Positions 1-8,670 of a DNA stretch of 64,000 nt are shown piece after piece. The translations under genes were made by a program, and so were the position numbers. Below the pieces are notes generated by a model. That model was not told where the DNA came from. It searched no databases and worked only from the letters and a program-made list of their open reading frames with translations. Each line of letters begins with the position of its first letter. The stretch's first letter is position 1. The DNA is from Chryseobacterium sp. OV279 (GTDB taxonomy: Bacteria > Bacteroidota > Bacteroidia > Flavobacteriales > Weeksellaceae). The DNA is taken from positions 1-64,000 of the forward strand of contig NZ_FQUD01000001.1 of the NCBI RefSeq assembly GCF_900128945.1, read 5' to 3'.

Positions 1-60
1 CAGACATCAGATGCCAGACTTAAAGTCTGATATCTGAAATCTATCTTCTGATATCTTATA
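1..60. repeat. Dispersed intergenic repeat (CAGATATCAGA family)
   Basis: A degenerate array of the words AGACATCAGAT, GTCTGATATCTG and GAAATCTAT that folds back on itself around positions 20-23 (AGACT-taa-AGTCT, with partly paired flanks). A very similar array is at 26685-26757, and pieces occur at 43098-43113 and 43543-43570. It lies just before the 5S gene, in the 23S-5S spacer if the operon has the usual order. Function unknown. Confidence 0.7.
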
Positions 61-69
61 TACCTTCTT

Positions 70-176
<107 letters not shown>

Positions 177-183
177 TTTTATT

Positions 184-219
184 AAAAAGTCTCATACAGA
201 AATGTGTGAGACTTTTTTG
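184..219 (+). terminator. Terminator of the rRNA operon
   Basis: Inverted repeat AAAGTCTCATAC / GTGTGAGACTTT with a short loop, followed by a run of T. It lies 8 bases past the end of 5S rRNA on the same strand. Confidence 0.85.
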
Positions 220-261
220 TTTTATACCAAGACCAATACCCATACCAAACCAACTACCTTG

Positions 262-300
262 GCAATAAGCAATAAGCAATAAGCAATAAGCAATAAGCAA
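262..300. repeat. 7-bp tandem repeat (GCAATAA)n
   Basis: Between five and six perfect, head-to-tail copies of GCAATAA. No reading frame or other signal covers it. Perfect short tandem copies like these often vary in number between strains by replication slippage. The stretch 301-694, between this array and the next gene, holds no gene that I can support; it contains the palindromic repeat listed separately and a GATCTGCGTGAGA-type word near 640. Confidence 0.9.
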
Positions 301-518
301 AGTCCTGTACAGAAGTGTACCGGATTTTTTTAGTTCTAAATTTTGACAATGAGTAATGAAATGAGCAGGTCATTGATCTATTCTTCATTTATAACTCATG
401 TTTTATACTTAAATACTATTCTCATATCATCCTGGTTGAATCCTTGTCTCAAACCTTTAGACTACCAGATCCAAATAGGTGATCTTCTATATATGCTTCC
501 TATTAATATTCAATAGGA

Positions 519-572
519 GCGGGCTTTAGCCCGCTTACCAAATAACCATTATAAAAAGGCTTTAGCCGAAAC
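519..572. repeat. Palindromic element with two GGCTTTAGCC cores
   Basis: The perfect 16-base palindrome GCGGGCTTTAGCCCGC (519-534) is followed 36 bases on by a second GGCTTTAGCC core inside AAAGGCTTTAGCCGAAAC. The two cores are identical, as in REP-like extragenic elements. From memory, similar words recur in spacers of related Bacteroidota; this was not checked. Nothing shows transcription. Confidence 0.65.
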
Positions 573-694
573 TTATAGATCAACGCTTTCTTGTATTGCA
601 TCTTTTTCCATGTAAAACAGAATCCGCTCAATCTGAAAGATCTGCGTGAGACATTTTACTGTAATTAAAAAAAATATACAGAATGTACATCATT

Positions 695-1264
695 TTAATT
701 GGGGCCTATGGTGAAAACGAGTTGAGAGCTATATGACGTAGCGGGAATAACTACAGAAACACCGGTTATCTGCAACTGCACATTTATTCCAGAGTAGGAT
801 ACACTGTTACCCAACCCTAAAATTCCGGAAAAGTTTATGGTACAAAATGCTGTATCAGTAGCCTGAAGGATCTCTAAATAAGTAGTTCCGCCATTAACAG
901 TAGCGGTACAGCCAAGACAAAGACCACTAATAGTAGCCGTTCCACCACTTCTTTTTGCGTAAAGATGCAGAGCATTATTCCATGTGGTGGGAGTGTAACG
1001 TACGCTTATTCTGGCAGCTCCATTGGAGAGAAGATTAAGAAAAGATCCCGGCATTGTCCCAGATAATATAATTGCATTAGTGGCACTTGCATAAGTTCCT
1101 GCATAGTTGTTTCCTGCTTCAGTAATAGCAGGCACACTTACCGTCCAGCCACTTCCGCTGGGAACCACTGTTTGAGCTTGCAGGTAGCTACCTATTATTA
1201 ACGGAAAGAGATACAGATATTTTTTTACAAGTATATTCCTGAGAAGGCGACTATTGATTTTCAT
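695..1264 (-). CDS. Secreted small protein, last gene of the pilus-like operon
   Basis: A 189-residue protein with a signal peptide (about residues 1-31, ending LQAQ) and a Gly/Ser/Thr/Ala-rich, beta-strand-prone mature part. I do not recognise a named family. The segment GWTVSVPAITEAGNNYAG and the C-terminal strand ending QLVFTIGPN resemble the ends of the two pilin-like proteins at 1274 and 5443. Unlike them it has three cysteines (in CLGC and AFC), which suits a capping or tip subunit rather than the repeated one. It lies 9 bases after the 174-residue pilin-like gene and is the last gene of the operon. The subunit role is inferred only from context and composition. Confidence 0.7.
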   Translation of the reverse strand: MKINSRLLRNILVKKYLYLFPLIIGSYLQAQTVVPSGSGWTVSVPAITEAGNNYAGTYASATNAIILSGTMPGSFLNLLSNGAARISVRYTPTTWNNALHLYAKRSGGTATISGLCLGCTATVNGGTTYLEILQATDTAFCTINFSGILGLGNSVSYSGINVQLQITGVSVVIPATSYSSQLVFTIGPN

Positions 1265-1273
1265 TTTCCAATT

Positions 1274-1798
1274 TTATTCTGTGATGGTATAGGTGATGAT
1301 AACAGGGGTGTTGGTACGGGCTGAAAGATTAGCATAAGAACTTACCGAAAGACTGATCGTAAGCATATGCCCGTTATTTGCACCATTTCCGGTAAATGCA
1401 CCTCCTATTCCTGTAATAATAGTAGCAGCTGTTGTAGTAAGAGTCACCAGCCCTGATGATGTTCCTAATGTTCCCCCGCCAGCTCCTGAAGCTGCAGCTG
1501 CCTGCACCCTTATATTAACCCCGGCAATAGGCGTATTGATGGAAGCCGTAATTCTTCTCGTTAATCCTCCGGGTGCAATAGCGGACGTATAATTGACCCA
1601 TTTTGTTGTGTTGGCTGCCGGAAGAGTTAAAGCCTGTCCTGCTTCTGTAGGAGCTGTAAAGTTCAATGTAAAGTTTCCTGTGGGTTCTATATCCATCAAA
1701 GTAACTACAGGAAGGGTCATCGGGATTGTGGTTTGTGAAAATATTGTCCCGGACATGAGACCAAAAACCAGGTATAAGATATGTTGTTTCAGTTTCAT
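1274..1798 (-). CDS. Pilin-like secreted protein, paralogue of the 5443-6021 product
   Basis: A 174-residue protein with a signal peptide cleaved near residue 22 (TIFSQ). The mature chain starts with alternating hydrophobic residues (TIPMTLPVVTLMDIEP), continues through FTAPTEAG, an Ala/Gly-rich stretch and ITGIGGAFTGNGANNGH, and ends in a strand VIITYTITE. Nearly every block recurs in the 192-residue protein at 5443-6021, so the two are paralogues. It has no cysteines. Its start codon overlaps the end of the 918-residue outer-membrane gene by 4 bases (ATGA), which indicates translational coupling. The length, low complexity, N-terminal donor-like strand and C-terminal beta strand fit a fibre subunit completed by donor-strand exchange. 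That role is inference; no database family was confirmed. Confidence 0.75.
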   Translation of the reverse strand: MKLKQHILYLVFGLMSGTIFSQTTIPMTLPVVTLMDIEPTGNFTLNFTAPTEAGQALTLPAANTTKWVNYTSAIAPGGLTRRITASINTPIAGVNIRVQAAAASGAGGGTLGTSSGLVTLTTTAATIITGIGGAFTGNGANNGHMLTISLSVSSYANLSARTNTPVIITYTITE

Positions 1799-4551
1799 TT
1801 TTTCTTTTTTAATTCATTATATCCTACTTTGATCATTTCCTGCTGGTATTTGATTTCACCTTGCTGTTTTACAATATGAATCGCTATATTCTGCGTTTCC
1901 GATGGTTTAAGGCTGTATTGAAAAGTATCCGTTGCTATTTTATACCGTTTATCAAGACCATTTCTGTAGAGTTTAATTTTCCATTCGCCGGGACGCAGAT
2001 ACATGAAGTCAAAAGTTTCACCGATGAATGCTATTTTCCGGTACGTTTGTTCGCCGTTTGATGCTTCGATGATGATGCTTTGTCTTTTCTTCTTTTCCGC
2101 TCTAGGCTGATAATGGGCGAAACTATATTGGTCTTTATCATCATTTTCAGAAAGTTCTATACTGCCTTTAATAGTGGATGCTGTAGTTAAGCCGAAATTG
2201 AACGTATTCTCTTTGCCATTAAGGTGTAATGAAGCCGGTAAAGAAATATTGGTAATATCATTAATGCCGGCGGTCGACCGGTCTATTTCCAGAAAATAAT
2301 CGCCGGGAACAATATTTTTAAACAGGTAATTTCCATCTTTGTCCGTAATGGATAAATGGTTGCCCAGCATCAATCTGATTCCCTCTGTCTTTTTTACGCC
2401 CAGATTGCTTATATTTCCTGATAGAGTTGTGTACTCCGCGGTTTTCTGCACAGGAACATTTAGCCGAAGCGTATAGCGCAAAGAAAATATAAAATCCTTA
2501 TTACCCAGCTCACCGCGTTGCAAAGAATATCTTCCGGACAGATCAAGCTCACTGCCAGGAAATAGTTGCTGATGGAACAAAACCTCAAAAAGATTCCGGT
2601 CTCTGAAATATTCCTCAGGCATATAATTATTCTGATAAAAAATGCTCAGACTGGTCTTATCCGAAAACCTGCTGAAAATTCTTGCTCCATAATAAACCTG
2701 TTTGTCATTCTGCAGCTGATACCGTGATGTAATGGCATAACTGGCATAAACATTAAACGACGTTTTAAATTTTTCAAATGATATATTCGTGGTGTAGAAA
2801 CTGGAATTTCCATTAAATCCACTCAGATAATTATTGGTTTTTCCAAACTGTCCCTGAAGATTCACCTGAAACATTCCGATCTGCTGATCAATACTGATTT
2901 TGAAATACCTTTCATAATAATCAAACTGTTTCGGTTCCAGACGGTCCTGGTACTTCTGAAAACCATTATACAAAGTAATTAAGCCACTCGGAATATATTT
3001 GTACTGAATTCCATACTGTAGAAAACTTCTGTAGGGCGCTGCATAGAACAATGTATCCCGCTGGAAATTCTTGGCATCCTGAATATAATTTCCAAAGACA
3101 TTCAGCTTTTTAGATAGCCTGTACTGAATACTTCCGTTAAATGTGCTGGTATTGGTGAAATATCCCGCAAATTTTGGACTTGCACGCATATACATCACAT
3201 TTCCATTAAACCGCTCAAAAGTGGCCTGCGCCTGCGCCATATAAGCCGTTCCTTCCATCTGCTCAGTCTTACTGAACGCAGCCTCTCCCGAAAGAACTAT
3301 ATTTTTTGAAATCCTGAATTTTCCTGTCGTGTAAGGAAGATGAGCTTCAGAATCCAGTCTGATATTGCCGAAATTCATTTCTCCTTTCCTCGGAATTTTA
3401 TAAAGATATCCAGCTGTAATCTCTGACTCTTTTCTGATTTTAAAGGTTGAATAGATATTAAATTCATCTTTGATATCCCTGAAGAACCGGGGATGATTGT
3501 AAAAACCACCCAAACTGACTTTTTTGAAATCATACCGGATTTCTGCTCCGCGACCGTATCTTGCAAACTCCGTTAAATAGGAAGCAGAATAGGTTTTGTC
3601 ACCGAGATGGACAAAGAAATTCTCTCTTTTATAATTAATGAAATACTCTTCGTATTGAGTAAAAGAATTGAATTCAACAGGGTTTTTTGACACCGCATGA
3701 AATTCAATCTGGTTTTTATTGTCTTTGTCCAAGGTTCCTTTACCATATATTTCCCCCTGAAATCCGTCCTGATAAACGCCCATATTCTTCATTCCTATAA
3801 ATGACATGGATGCCGAAACAGGAAGCCGGTGATAAATATCGTCTTCGACCGGTTTTACCGATATAATTTTTACACTTACGTAAGCGATTTGATTTTCCTT
3901 TGGATTATCCTGAGAATAAACAGACAGGTTTAGATTCTGAAATTCATTCTGGCCAAGTTCGGGATTGGTAACCTTATAAATACCGATCACTTTAGATTCG
4001 TTCGGACCTAATGTGATGGAAGCATCGTGATCTACCACGGCATTTTTGCTTTCCAAAATCAGCGTTTCGGTAACATTTCCATTATTTTTTAAAAGAAAAG
4101 AAGCCTGAATGGTTTCTCCAGCCCGGATAAACTCCGGTGAATTTAATGATGTAAGGCTGAGTTTTCGGCTTCCGGAAATGATCACCTTTGAAGTTTTGGT
4201 GAAAGTCGTACCGTCATAACGGTCGGTTCCATGCAGGATGACAGAATAAAGTCCCTGTGCTGCTTCCGCTGAAATACGGATGGGAACAAGATAAATTGTT
4301 TTCTCGTGCGCAGAAATTTTAAACTCTGCTTTTGCTAAAATAGGCGTAAGAAAAGGACTTGAAGCTGTAACGGTAAGATCATAGGTTTTATTTTCATCCG
4401 AATTATTTTCCAGCGCAAAGGAAATAGAAGTAGACATTCCCGGCATTAGACTATCTTTTTTACTGGCCAATGGACCTGGCTGCTGTTGAGAAAAAATAAG
4501 TACCGGGAATAGTGATAACAGGACGATATATAAAATCCAAGTTTTAATCAT
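1795..4551 (-). CDS. Large outer-membrane protein, usher-like
   Basis: A 918-residue protein with a signal peptide (about 1-21, ending IFSQ). Residues ~30-230 look like two immunoglobulin-type domains of the NEW3/COG1470 sort, with PGMSTSISFALENN and, near residue 145, AGETIQASFLLKNNG. Residues ~245-705 are rich in alternating aromatic/polar strands as in a large beta barrel. The C-terminal ~200 residues hold a carboxypeptidase-regulatory-like beta sandwich (ITDKDGNYLFKNIVPGDYFL) and a Lys-rich tail. The size, the position between a chaperone-like gene and pilin-like genes, and the N-domain/barrel/C-domain layout resemble fimbrial ushers, for example CfaC of the CFA/I (alpha) class, but I see no plug domain that I can name. 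The start overlaps the chaperone-like gene by 8 bases and the stop overlaps the next gene by 4. The alternative is a generic surface barrel protein. Confidence 0.75.
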   Translation of the reverse strand: MIKTWILYIVLLSLFPVLIFSQQQPGPLASKKDSLMPGMSTSISFALENNSDENKTYDLTVTASSPFLTPILAKAEFKISAHEKTIYLVPIRISAEAAQGLYSVILHGTDRYDGTTFTKTSKVIISGSRKLSLTSLNSPEFIRAGETIQASFLLKNNGNVTETLILESKNAVVDHDASITLGPNESKVIGIYKVTNPELGQNEFQNLNLSVYSQDNPKENQIAYVSVKIISVKPVEDDIYHRLPVSASMSFIGMKNMGVYQDGFQGEIYGKGTLDKDNKNQIEFHAVSKNPVEFNSFTQYEEYFINYKRENFFVHLGDKTYSASYLTEFARYGRGAEIRYDFKKVSLGGFYNHPRFFRDIKDEFNIYSTFKIRKESEITAGYLYKIPRKGEMNFGNIRLDSEAHLPYTTGKFRISKNIVLSGEAAFSKTEQMEGTAYMAQAQATFERFNGNVMYMRASPKFAGYFTNTSTFNGSIQYRLSKKLNVFGNYIQDAKNFQRDTLFYAAPYRSFLQYGIQYKYIPSGLITLYNGFQKYQDRLEPKQFDYYERYFKISIDQQIGMFQVNLQGQFGKTNNYLSGFNGNSSFYTTNISFEKFKTSFNVYASYAITSRYQLQNDKQVYYGARIFSRFSDKTSLSIFYQNNYMPEEYFRDRNLFEVLFHQQLFPGSELDLSGRYSLQRGELGNKDFIFSLRYTLRLNVPVQKTAEYTTLSGNISNLGVKKTEGIRLMLGNHLSITDKDGNYLFKNIVPGDYFLEIDRSTAGINDITNISLPASLHLNGKENTFNFGLTTASTIKGSIELSENDDKDQYSFAHYQPRAEKKKRQSIIIEASNGEQTYRKIAFIGETFDFMYLRPGEWKIKLYRNGLDKRYKIATDTFQYSLKPSETQNIAIHIVKQQGEIKYQQEMIKVGYNELKKKK

Positions 4552-5350
4552 TCTTTACTTCTAATTCCACATTGAGGGCAAATGCATTTTCTTCTTCATC
4601 AGTGGCTATAATGACCGCTTTATACTGATCTGCCGGAACTTTGCTGATATCAATGTAGAATGATTTGGAGGTCTGTGGTAATAATCCCATCGCAATGCTC
4701 GTATAGCTTCCGATGCGTTGTCCGGTTTTCCGGTTGTAGATTTCTATAGAGGCTGTAGGTTTGCAGTACAGATTGCCGTTGTTGGCGATGGCTATTTTTG
4801 CGATCTGTTTTCCTTCCTCTTTCTCTATTTTTACACTTTCAAATTTAAGGTCCGGTTTTGCTTTTTCCGTTGCATAATCAGTGATGACCTGAATAGCATA
4901 CCGTACAATGGAAGTGATGTTCACTCCCGCTTTATCATCGCTTGGTTTTATATCTTCTACAGGCTCAACAATAATCACACTCCAATAACTTCCCGGATCT
5001 ACCGGTTGATTGGGAACCGTGATTTCATAGAACACTTCAGTCTTTTCTTTACCTTTCAGGGTGATCAGATTTGTATTCAGTTTGATCCAGTCACCATTGG
5101 TCCTGTTATTCGTACGGATCGCCGTATAATTGATCGAACCATCTGCATGATAGGTAAAGTCCTGTAAAAATAATTTTACATTCTGAGGTTTGCTGCCTGT
5201 ATTTTCAATCTCCACTTTTCCTTTGTATACTTTTCCGTTTTCTACTTTATAAGCATGGGTAAGACCGTTCAGAACGACAATACCGGCATATAAAAAGCTA
5301 AACTGCAGCATCAAAAACATCAAAAGGAACATACGCTTCATCATAATCAT
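4544..5350 (-). CDS. Periplasmic chaperone-like protein (PapD/DUF916-like beta-sandwich)
   Basis: A 268-residue exported protein with signal peptide residues ~1-22 (ending LYAG); several ATGs lie close together at the start (MIMMKRM). The mature part has two Ig-like lobes. The first contains YKGKVEIENTGSKPQNVKLF, then DWIKLNT, then FYEITVPNQPVDPGSYWSVI, the order seen in periplasmic pilus chaperones and DUF916-type proteins (strand, WI/KL segment, G1-like strand). The second runs FESVKIEKEEGKQIAKIAIANNG to IDISKVPADQYKAVII. It is 268 residues long; CfaA-type chaperones are about 240. It lies 92 bases after the first pilin-like gene and overlaps the usher-like gene. Function is inferred from fold signals and neighbours; the sequence does not let me show the conserved chaperone Arg/Lys pair. 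Confidence 0.7.
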   Translation of the reverse strand: MIMMKRMFLLMFLMLQFSFLYAGIVVLNGLTHAYKVENGKVYKGKVEIENTGSKPQNVKLFLQDFTYHADGSINYTAIRTNNRTNGDWIKLNTNLITLKGKEKTEVFYEITVPNQPVDPGSYWSVIIVEPVEDIKPSDDKAGVNITSIVRYAIQVITDYATEKAKPDLKFESVKIEKEEGKQIAKIAIANNGNLYCKPTASIEIYNRKTGQRIGSYTSIAMGLLPQTSKSFYIDISKVPADQYKAVIIATDEEENAFALNVELEVKND

Positions 5351-5442
5351 GTAAAGTTTGAAATTAAATGGCAGGCCATATAAAACCTGGAAGAAACTGA
5401 CTGGCGGCTTCTTCTTATAATACTTAAAATTGACAATTAAAT

Positions 5443-6021
5443 CTAGTTATCTGAGATCGTGTAGGTAACTGTTGCCACCGTAGTCGCCGTTGCCTGTAAA
5501 TCTGCATACGCTGCTACACCTCCGGGACCGCTTCCTGCTGCCAAAGCATACGTAAGATTGTGTCCGTTATTGGTTCCGTTTCCGGTGTAAGCACTTCCGA
5601 TTCCTGAAATAATGGTTTGATCCGCTGCACTTAAGGTAATCTGAGCGGCAGGCGTACCCAATGTACCGGCTCCACTTCCTGTAGCAGCAGCAGCTGTTAC
5701 GTGAATATCAATTCCGGGAATAAGAGCACCCACTTTTACAGACACATTACGGGTAGGATCAGCTACAGATTTGATGGATGAATAATTCAGCCAAAGTGTA
5801 TTGTTAGACGCACTCGCTGTCACAGGGTTACCTGCTTCTGTAGGTGCTGTAAATCCTAATGTGATGTTTTTTGTGGCGGCTGGCTCAATATCTACCAGTG
5901 CAACTTCGGGAATAGAAATGGTGATGGTGTGATTGTCAGTATTCGTATCCTGTGCTTGTAATCCTCCGGAAAATGCGGCGGAAAGAAAGCATACTGCAAG
6001 GCTAAGGTTTAATTTTTTCAT
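5443..6021 (-). CDS. Pilin-like secreted protein, first gene of the operon (probable major subunit)
   Basis: A 192-residue protein with a signal peptide ending at about residue 24 (GLQAQ). The mature N-terminus TITISIPEVALVDIEP has alternating hydrophobic residues like a donor strand and recalls the start of CFA/I-type major pilins. Then come LGFTAPTEAGNPVT, TAAAATGSGAGTLGTPAA, ISGIGSAYTGNGTNNGH and a terminal strand VATVTYTISDN. Most blocks are shared with the 174-residue protein at 1274-1798. It contains no cysteine and little charge. Being first in the operon and separated from the next gene by 92 bases suits a highly expressed major subunit. I saw no clear TAnnTTTG box upstream (6022-6180). 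The pilin role is inference. Confidence 0.75.
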   Translation of the reverse strand: MKKLNLSLAVCFLSAAFSGGLQAQDTNTDNHTITISIPEVALVDIEPAATKNITLGFTAPTEAGNPVTASASNNTLWLNYSSIKSVADPTRNVSVKVGALIPGIDIHVTAAAATGSGAGTLGTPAAQITLSAADQTIISGIGSAYTGNGTNNGHNLTYALAAGSGPGGVAAYADLQATATTVATVTYTISDN

Positions 6022-6192
6022 GATGTTTGTTAATTAGTTAAGTGAATTTAATAAAAATCGGTAAATAATAGTAAAAAAATCTTCTTTTTTAAATATTATT
6101 AACTATTCTTTTATAGTATTACATTATGTGTTGTAATATTTACATGCAAATTATGTAAAACCAGTTTCTTAAGCTATGATTGTAATCATAAG

Positions 6193-6220
6193 AAAAGCCC
6201 TGCATAAACTATGCAAGGCC
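6193..6220 (-). terminator. Terminator after the phospholipase C gene
   Basis: On the minus strand, GCCTTGCATA and TATGCAGGGC pair around a 3-base loop (one G-U pair), followed by TTTTC. It starts 26 bases past the phospholipase C stop codon and separates that gene from the pilus-like operon. Confidence 0.75.
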
Positions 6221-6245
6221 TTGGATTTTATGATGTTCCGGGTTA

Positions 6246-8588
6246 TTATGCCCAGTGCGGATCTGAAATGGAAACTTTTCCGGTTTCCACTCTTCCTGCA
6301 AAATGCCAGATATGACCGTCCAGGCTTACTTTTATATCATACCAGCCTTTATTTTTGCTGAGATCCAGTTTTATTTTCTCTTCAGGTTGATGCAAAGAAA
6401 CGGTTTTCTTCGTTTTATCATAGAGATCTTCTACAATAACTGAAACGTTACTTTTTCCCTTTTTGAAAACGAGTTCTGCTTCATTTTTTAAACCGCTGTT
6501 CATCAGCTGTACGTCTATTTCCGGTGTATTGTTACCGCTGAATTTGCGGAAGAAACCATTTGGCCCGAAAACTTCATGATCATAGATTCCGGGGTTCACT
6601 GCATGTGACAGTTCCTGCTTTGAATACAGGGCATACGAAAAATGATAATCGTTACCGTTAAATTTTGTTCTGTCATAGACTAATAAAGGAACTCCGGCTT
6701 CTTTTACATTCGTCATTCTGATCTTTCCACTGTCCAGATTGACATGAAAATGATAAGGAAGCGGGTTGGAAGGCTTACTTCCTCTTTCCTGAATTTCAAG
6801 CAGACCGTCATTGATCTCATTTTCAGCGTACCATTTCAAATTGGGAACTGGTTTGCTTTTGGCAGCATTGATGGTCTTTGTAAACTCTTTCTGATTCAGA
6901 TAATCCATCTGAGGCGCTTTGGTAGGGGAAGAATTGAAGGCAGAAGTAAGATCTCCACAAACCGCTCTTCTCCAGTCACTGATGTTGTCAACATTGACGT
7001 CTTTACTGAATTTTTTCTGAATAAATTTCTCCAGAAACTGCAGCACGGAAGTATGGTCCGAAACTTCAGAATTCACAAAACCTCCTTTCGTCCAGGGCGA
7101 TGCAATGATCATCGGAACTCTGTAGCCTAAACCGACTGTTCCTTCTATTCTTTCATAGTCTTTCAATGAAGGCTGGGACATATATTCTTGGGATTGATCT
7201 ACGTATTCCACCCCTTCTTTACCGTTCAGATCAACCGGCTGGCTTGGATTAACGGGTGGAGCAAACGGAAGAACATGATCGAAATAACCGTCGTTCTCAT
7301 CATAATTAATAATGAAAATGGTTTTTTTCCAGGTTTCCGGATCTTTGGTCAGAATATTTAATACCTCTGAAATATACCATGCACCGTACCAAGGCGATCC
7401 CGGATGATCTGAAAAATGCTCAGGAGCCACGAGCCATGAAACCAGCGGAAGTTTTTTCTCTTCCACATCTTTCCGGAACTGGAACAGGACATCACCCTTA
7501 GGAACGACCAGTTTTTCTCCGTTTTCATCTTGCCCGATCTCAAGATTCCAATAGTCGGGATCATTGATATTGGTGGTGAATGCTTTTTCGTGTAGGTTTT
7601 TTTCCTTCTGCGAAAGTTTCGCGTAATTTTCAGGCGAATATAGGGTCTGATCTTCTTCAAGTTCAGCGATCAGTGTCTCAAACCTTTTCTTCTGATCCGG
7701 TTTTTTAGCCATCTCTTCTTTCAGATAAGCAATGATCTTAGGAATATTCTGATGATAACCTTTTGAAAATTTCACATTGAAGTTGGAGAACCATTCGATA
7801 GGATTATCGGTAAAATTGCTCAACCAGGCTTCCTGCTCACCGGACATTCCCTTCGGAAGACTGATTTCGTTCTGATACATCTTCCAGGATACATTCTGTT
7901 CTTCTAAAATTTCAGGAAAGCTTTTCCAATGGGCCTGTTTTGCTTTGTCGTAGTCAATATTTTCATTGTAAACATTAGCTTTTACTTTTCCGTTTTGCTG
8001 TTCTCTTAACGTTCCGGACCAATGAAACAGTCTGTTCGGAGTCGTTCCTGTCAGTGATGAGCAAAAGTATTGGTCAAAAATAGTGAATGCATCCGCCAGC
8101 TGGTAATAAAAAGGAAGATCTTCCCTGTTGTAGTAGCCCAATGTGAGCGGAATATTTTTATAATCTTTGTTTCCGGAGGCCTTAAACTGAAGCCACTGAT
8201 CATATTTTCTTTTATTTAAGGCTTTCTGCTGATCAGACCATGAATGAGGCAGAGAGCTCATCCACGTGGATTTCGTATTTCTTAGATCCAGTCGCGCAGG
8301 CGAAGCATATTTTCCGGCATTATCTTTTTGAAAGAAAACCGAATGTCCGTCCTGTTTCACGAAAGCTCTTTGGTCTAAAAATCCCCTTACGCCTTTTAAT
8401 GCTCCGAAAGCATGGTCAAAAGAACGGTTTTCCTGCATAAGGATCACGACATGTTCTGCATCATAAAAAGTAGACAGTGCTGCAGGCTCAATAGCCAATG
8501 CTTTTAAAATAGCGGGATGAAGAACGCTTGAAGTTCCCAGTCCGGCCAGCAAAAGGCTTGATTTTTCTAAAAATTCTCTTCTGTTCAT
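6246..8588 (-). CDS. Phosphocholine-specific phospholipase C family protein, Tat-exported
   Basis: A 780-residue acid-phosphatase/PLC superfamily protein (Phosphoesterase, as in PlcH/PlcN and AcpA) that cleaves phospholipids or sphingomyelin outside the cytoplasm to release phosphorylated head groups. The N-terminus has a Tat signal NRREFLEKSSLLLAG. The catalytic part starts with EHVVILMQENRSFDHAFG and continues with SLTGTTPNRLFHWSGT, YDENDGYFDHV and SDHTSVLQFLE, all typical of the family. The C-terminal ~170 residues resemble the duplicated DUF756 domains of bacterial PLCs (YHFHVNLDSGKIRM). I start at the ATG at 8588; an in-frame TTG two codons upstream is less likely. It lies 82 bases after a SusC-SusD pair in the same direction, with a hairpin in the gap, so it is probably read with that pair. 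Confidence 0.93.
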   Translation of the reverse strand: MNRREFLEKSSLLLAGLGTSSVLHPAILKALAIEPAALSTFYDAEHVVILMQENRSFDHAFGALKGVRGFLDQRAFVKQDGHSVFFQKDNAGKYASPARLDLRNTKSTWMSSLPHSWSDQQKALNKRKYDQWLQFKASGNKDYKNIPLTLGYYNREDLPFYYQLADAFTIFDQYFCSSLTGTTPNRLFHWSGTLREQQNGKVKANVYNENIDYDKAKQAHWKSFPEILEEQNVSWKMYQNEISLPKGMSGEQEAWLSNFTDNPIEWFSNFNVKFSKGYHQNIPKIIAYLKEEMAKKPDQKKRFETLIAELEEDQTLYSPENYAKLSQKEKNLHEKAFTTNINDPDYWNLEIGQDENGEKLVVPKGDVLFQFRKDVEEKKLPLVSWLVAPEHFSDHPGSPWYGAWYISEVLNILTKDPETWKKTIFIINYDENDGYFDHVLPFAPPVNPSQPVDLNGKEGVEYVDQSQEYMSQPSLKDYERIEGTVGLGYRVPMIIASPWTKGGFVNSEVSDHTSVLQFLEKFIQKKFSKDVNVDNISDWRRAVCGDLTSAFNSSPTKAPQMDYLNQKEFTKTINAAKSKPVPNLKWYAENEINDGLLEIQERGSKPSNPLPYHFHVNLDSGKIRMTNVKEAGVPLLVYDRTKFNGNDYHFSYALYSKQELSHAVNPGIYDHEVFGPNGFFRKFSGNNTPEIDVQLMNSGLKNEAELVFKKGKSNVSVIVEDLYDKTKKTVSLHQPEEKIKLDLSKNKGWYDIKVSLDGHIWHFAGRVETGKVSISDPHWA

Positions 8589-8670
8589 GTTCAATCAAAA
8601 TAAGAAATAAACCGCAAGTTAAAAAGGATTTTCCTGCGGTTGATCTGTTTTTTATATAAATTTCAAGTTC

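Noticed and set aside
262..300. Regularly repeated units suggesting a CRISPR array
   Set aside because: The units are 7 bp, directly adjacent and without spacers; no cas genes are present. It is a simple tandem repeat.
8589..8670. Separate promoter for the phospholipase C gene
   Set aside because: The closest match, TATTTTG, is one base short of TAnnTTTG, and no TTAA array is present; readthrough from SusC-SusD is simpler.
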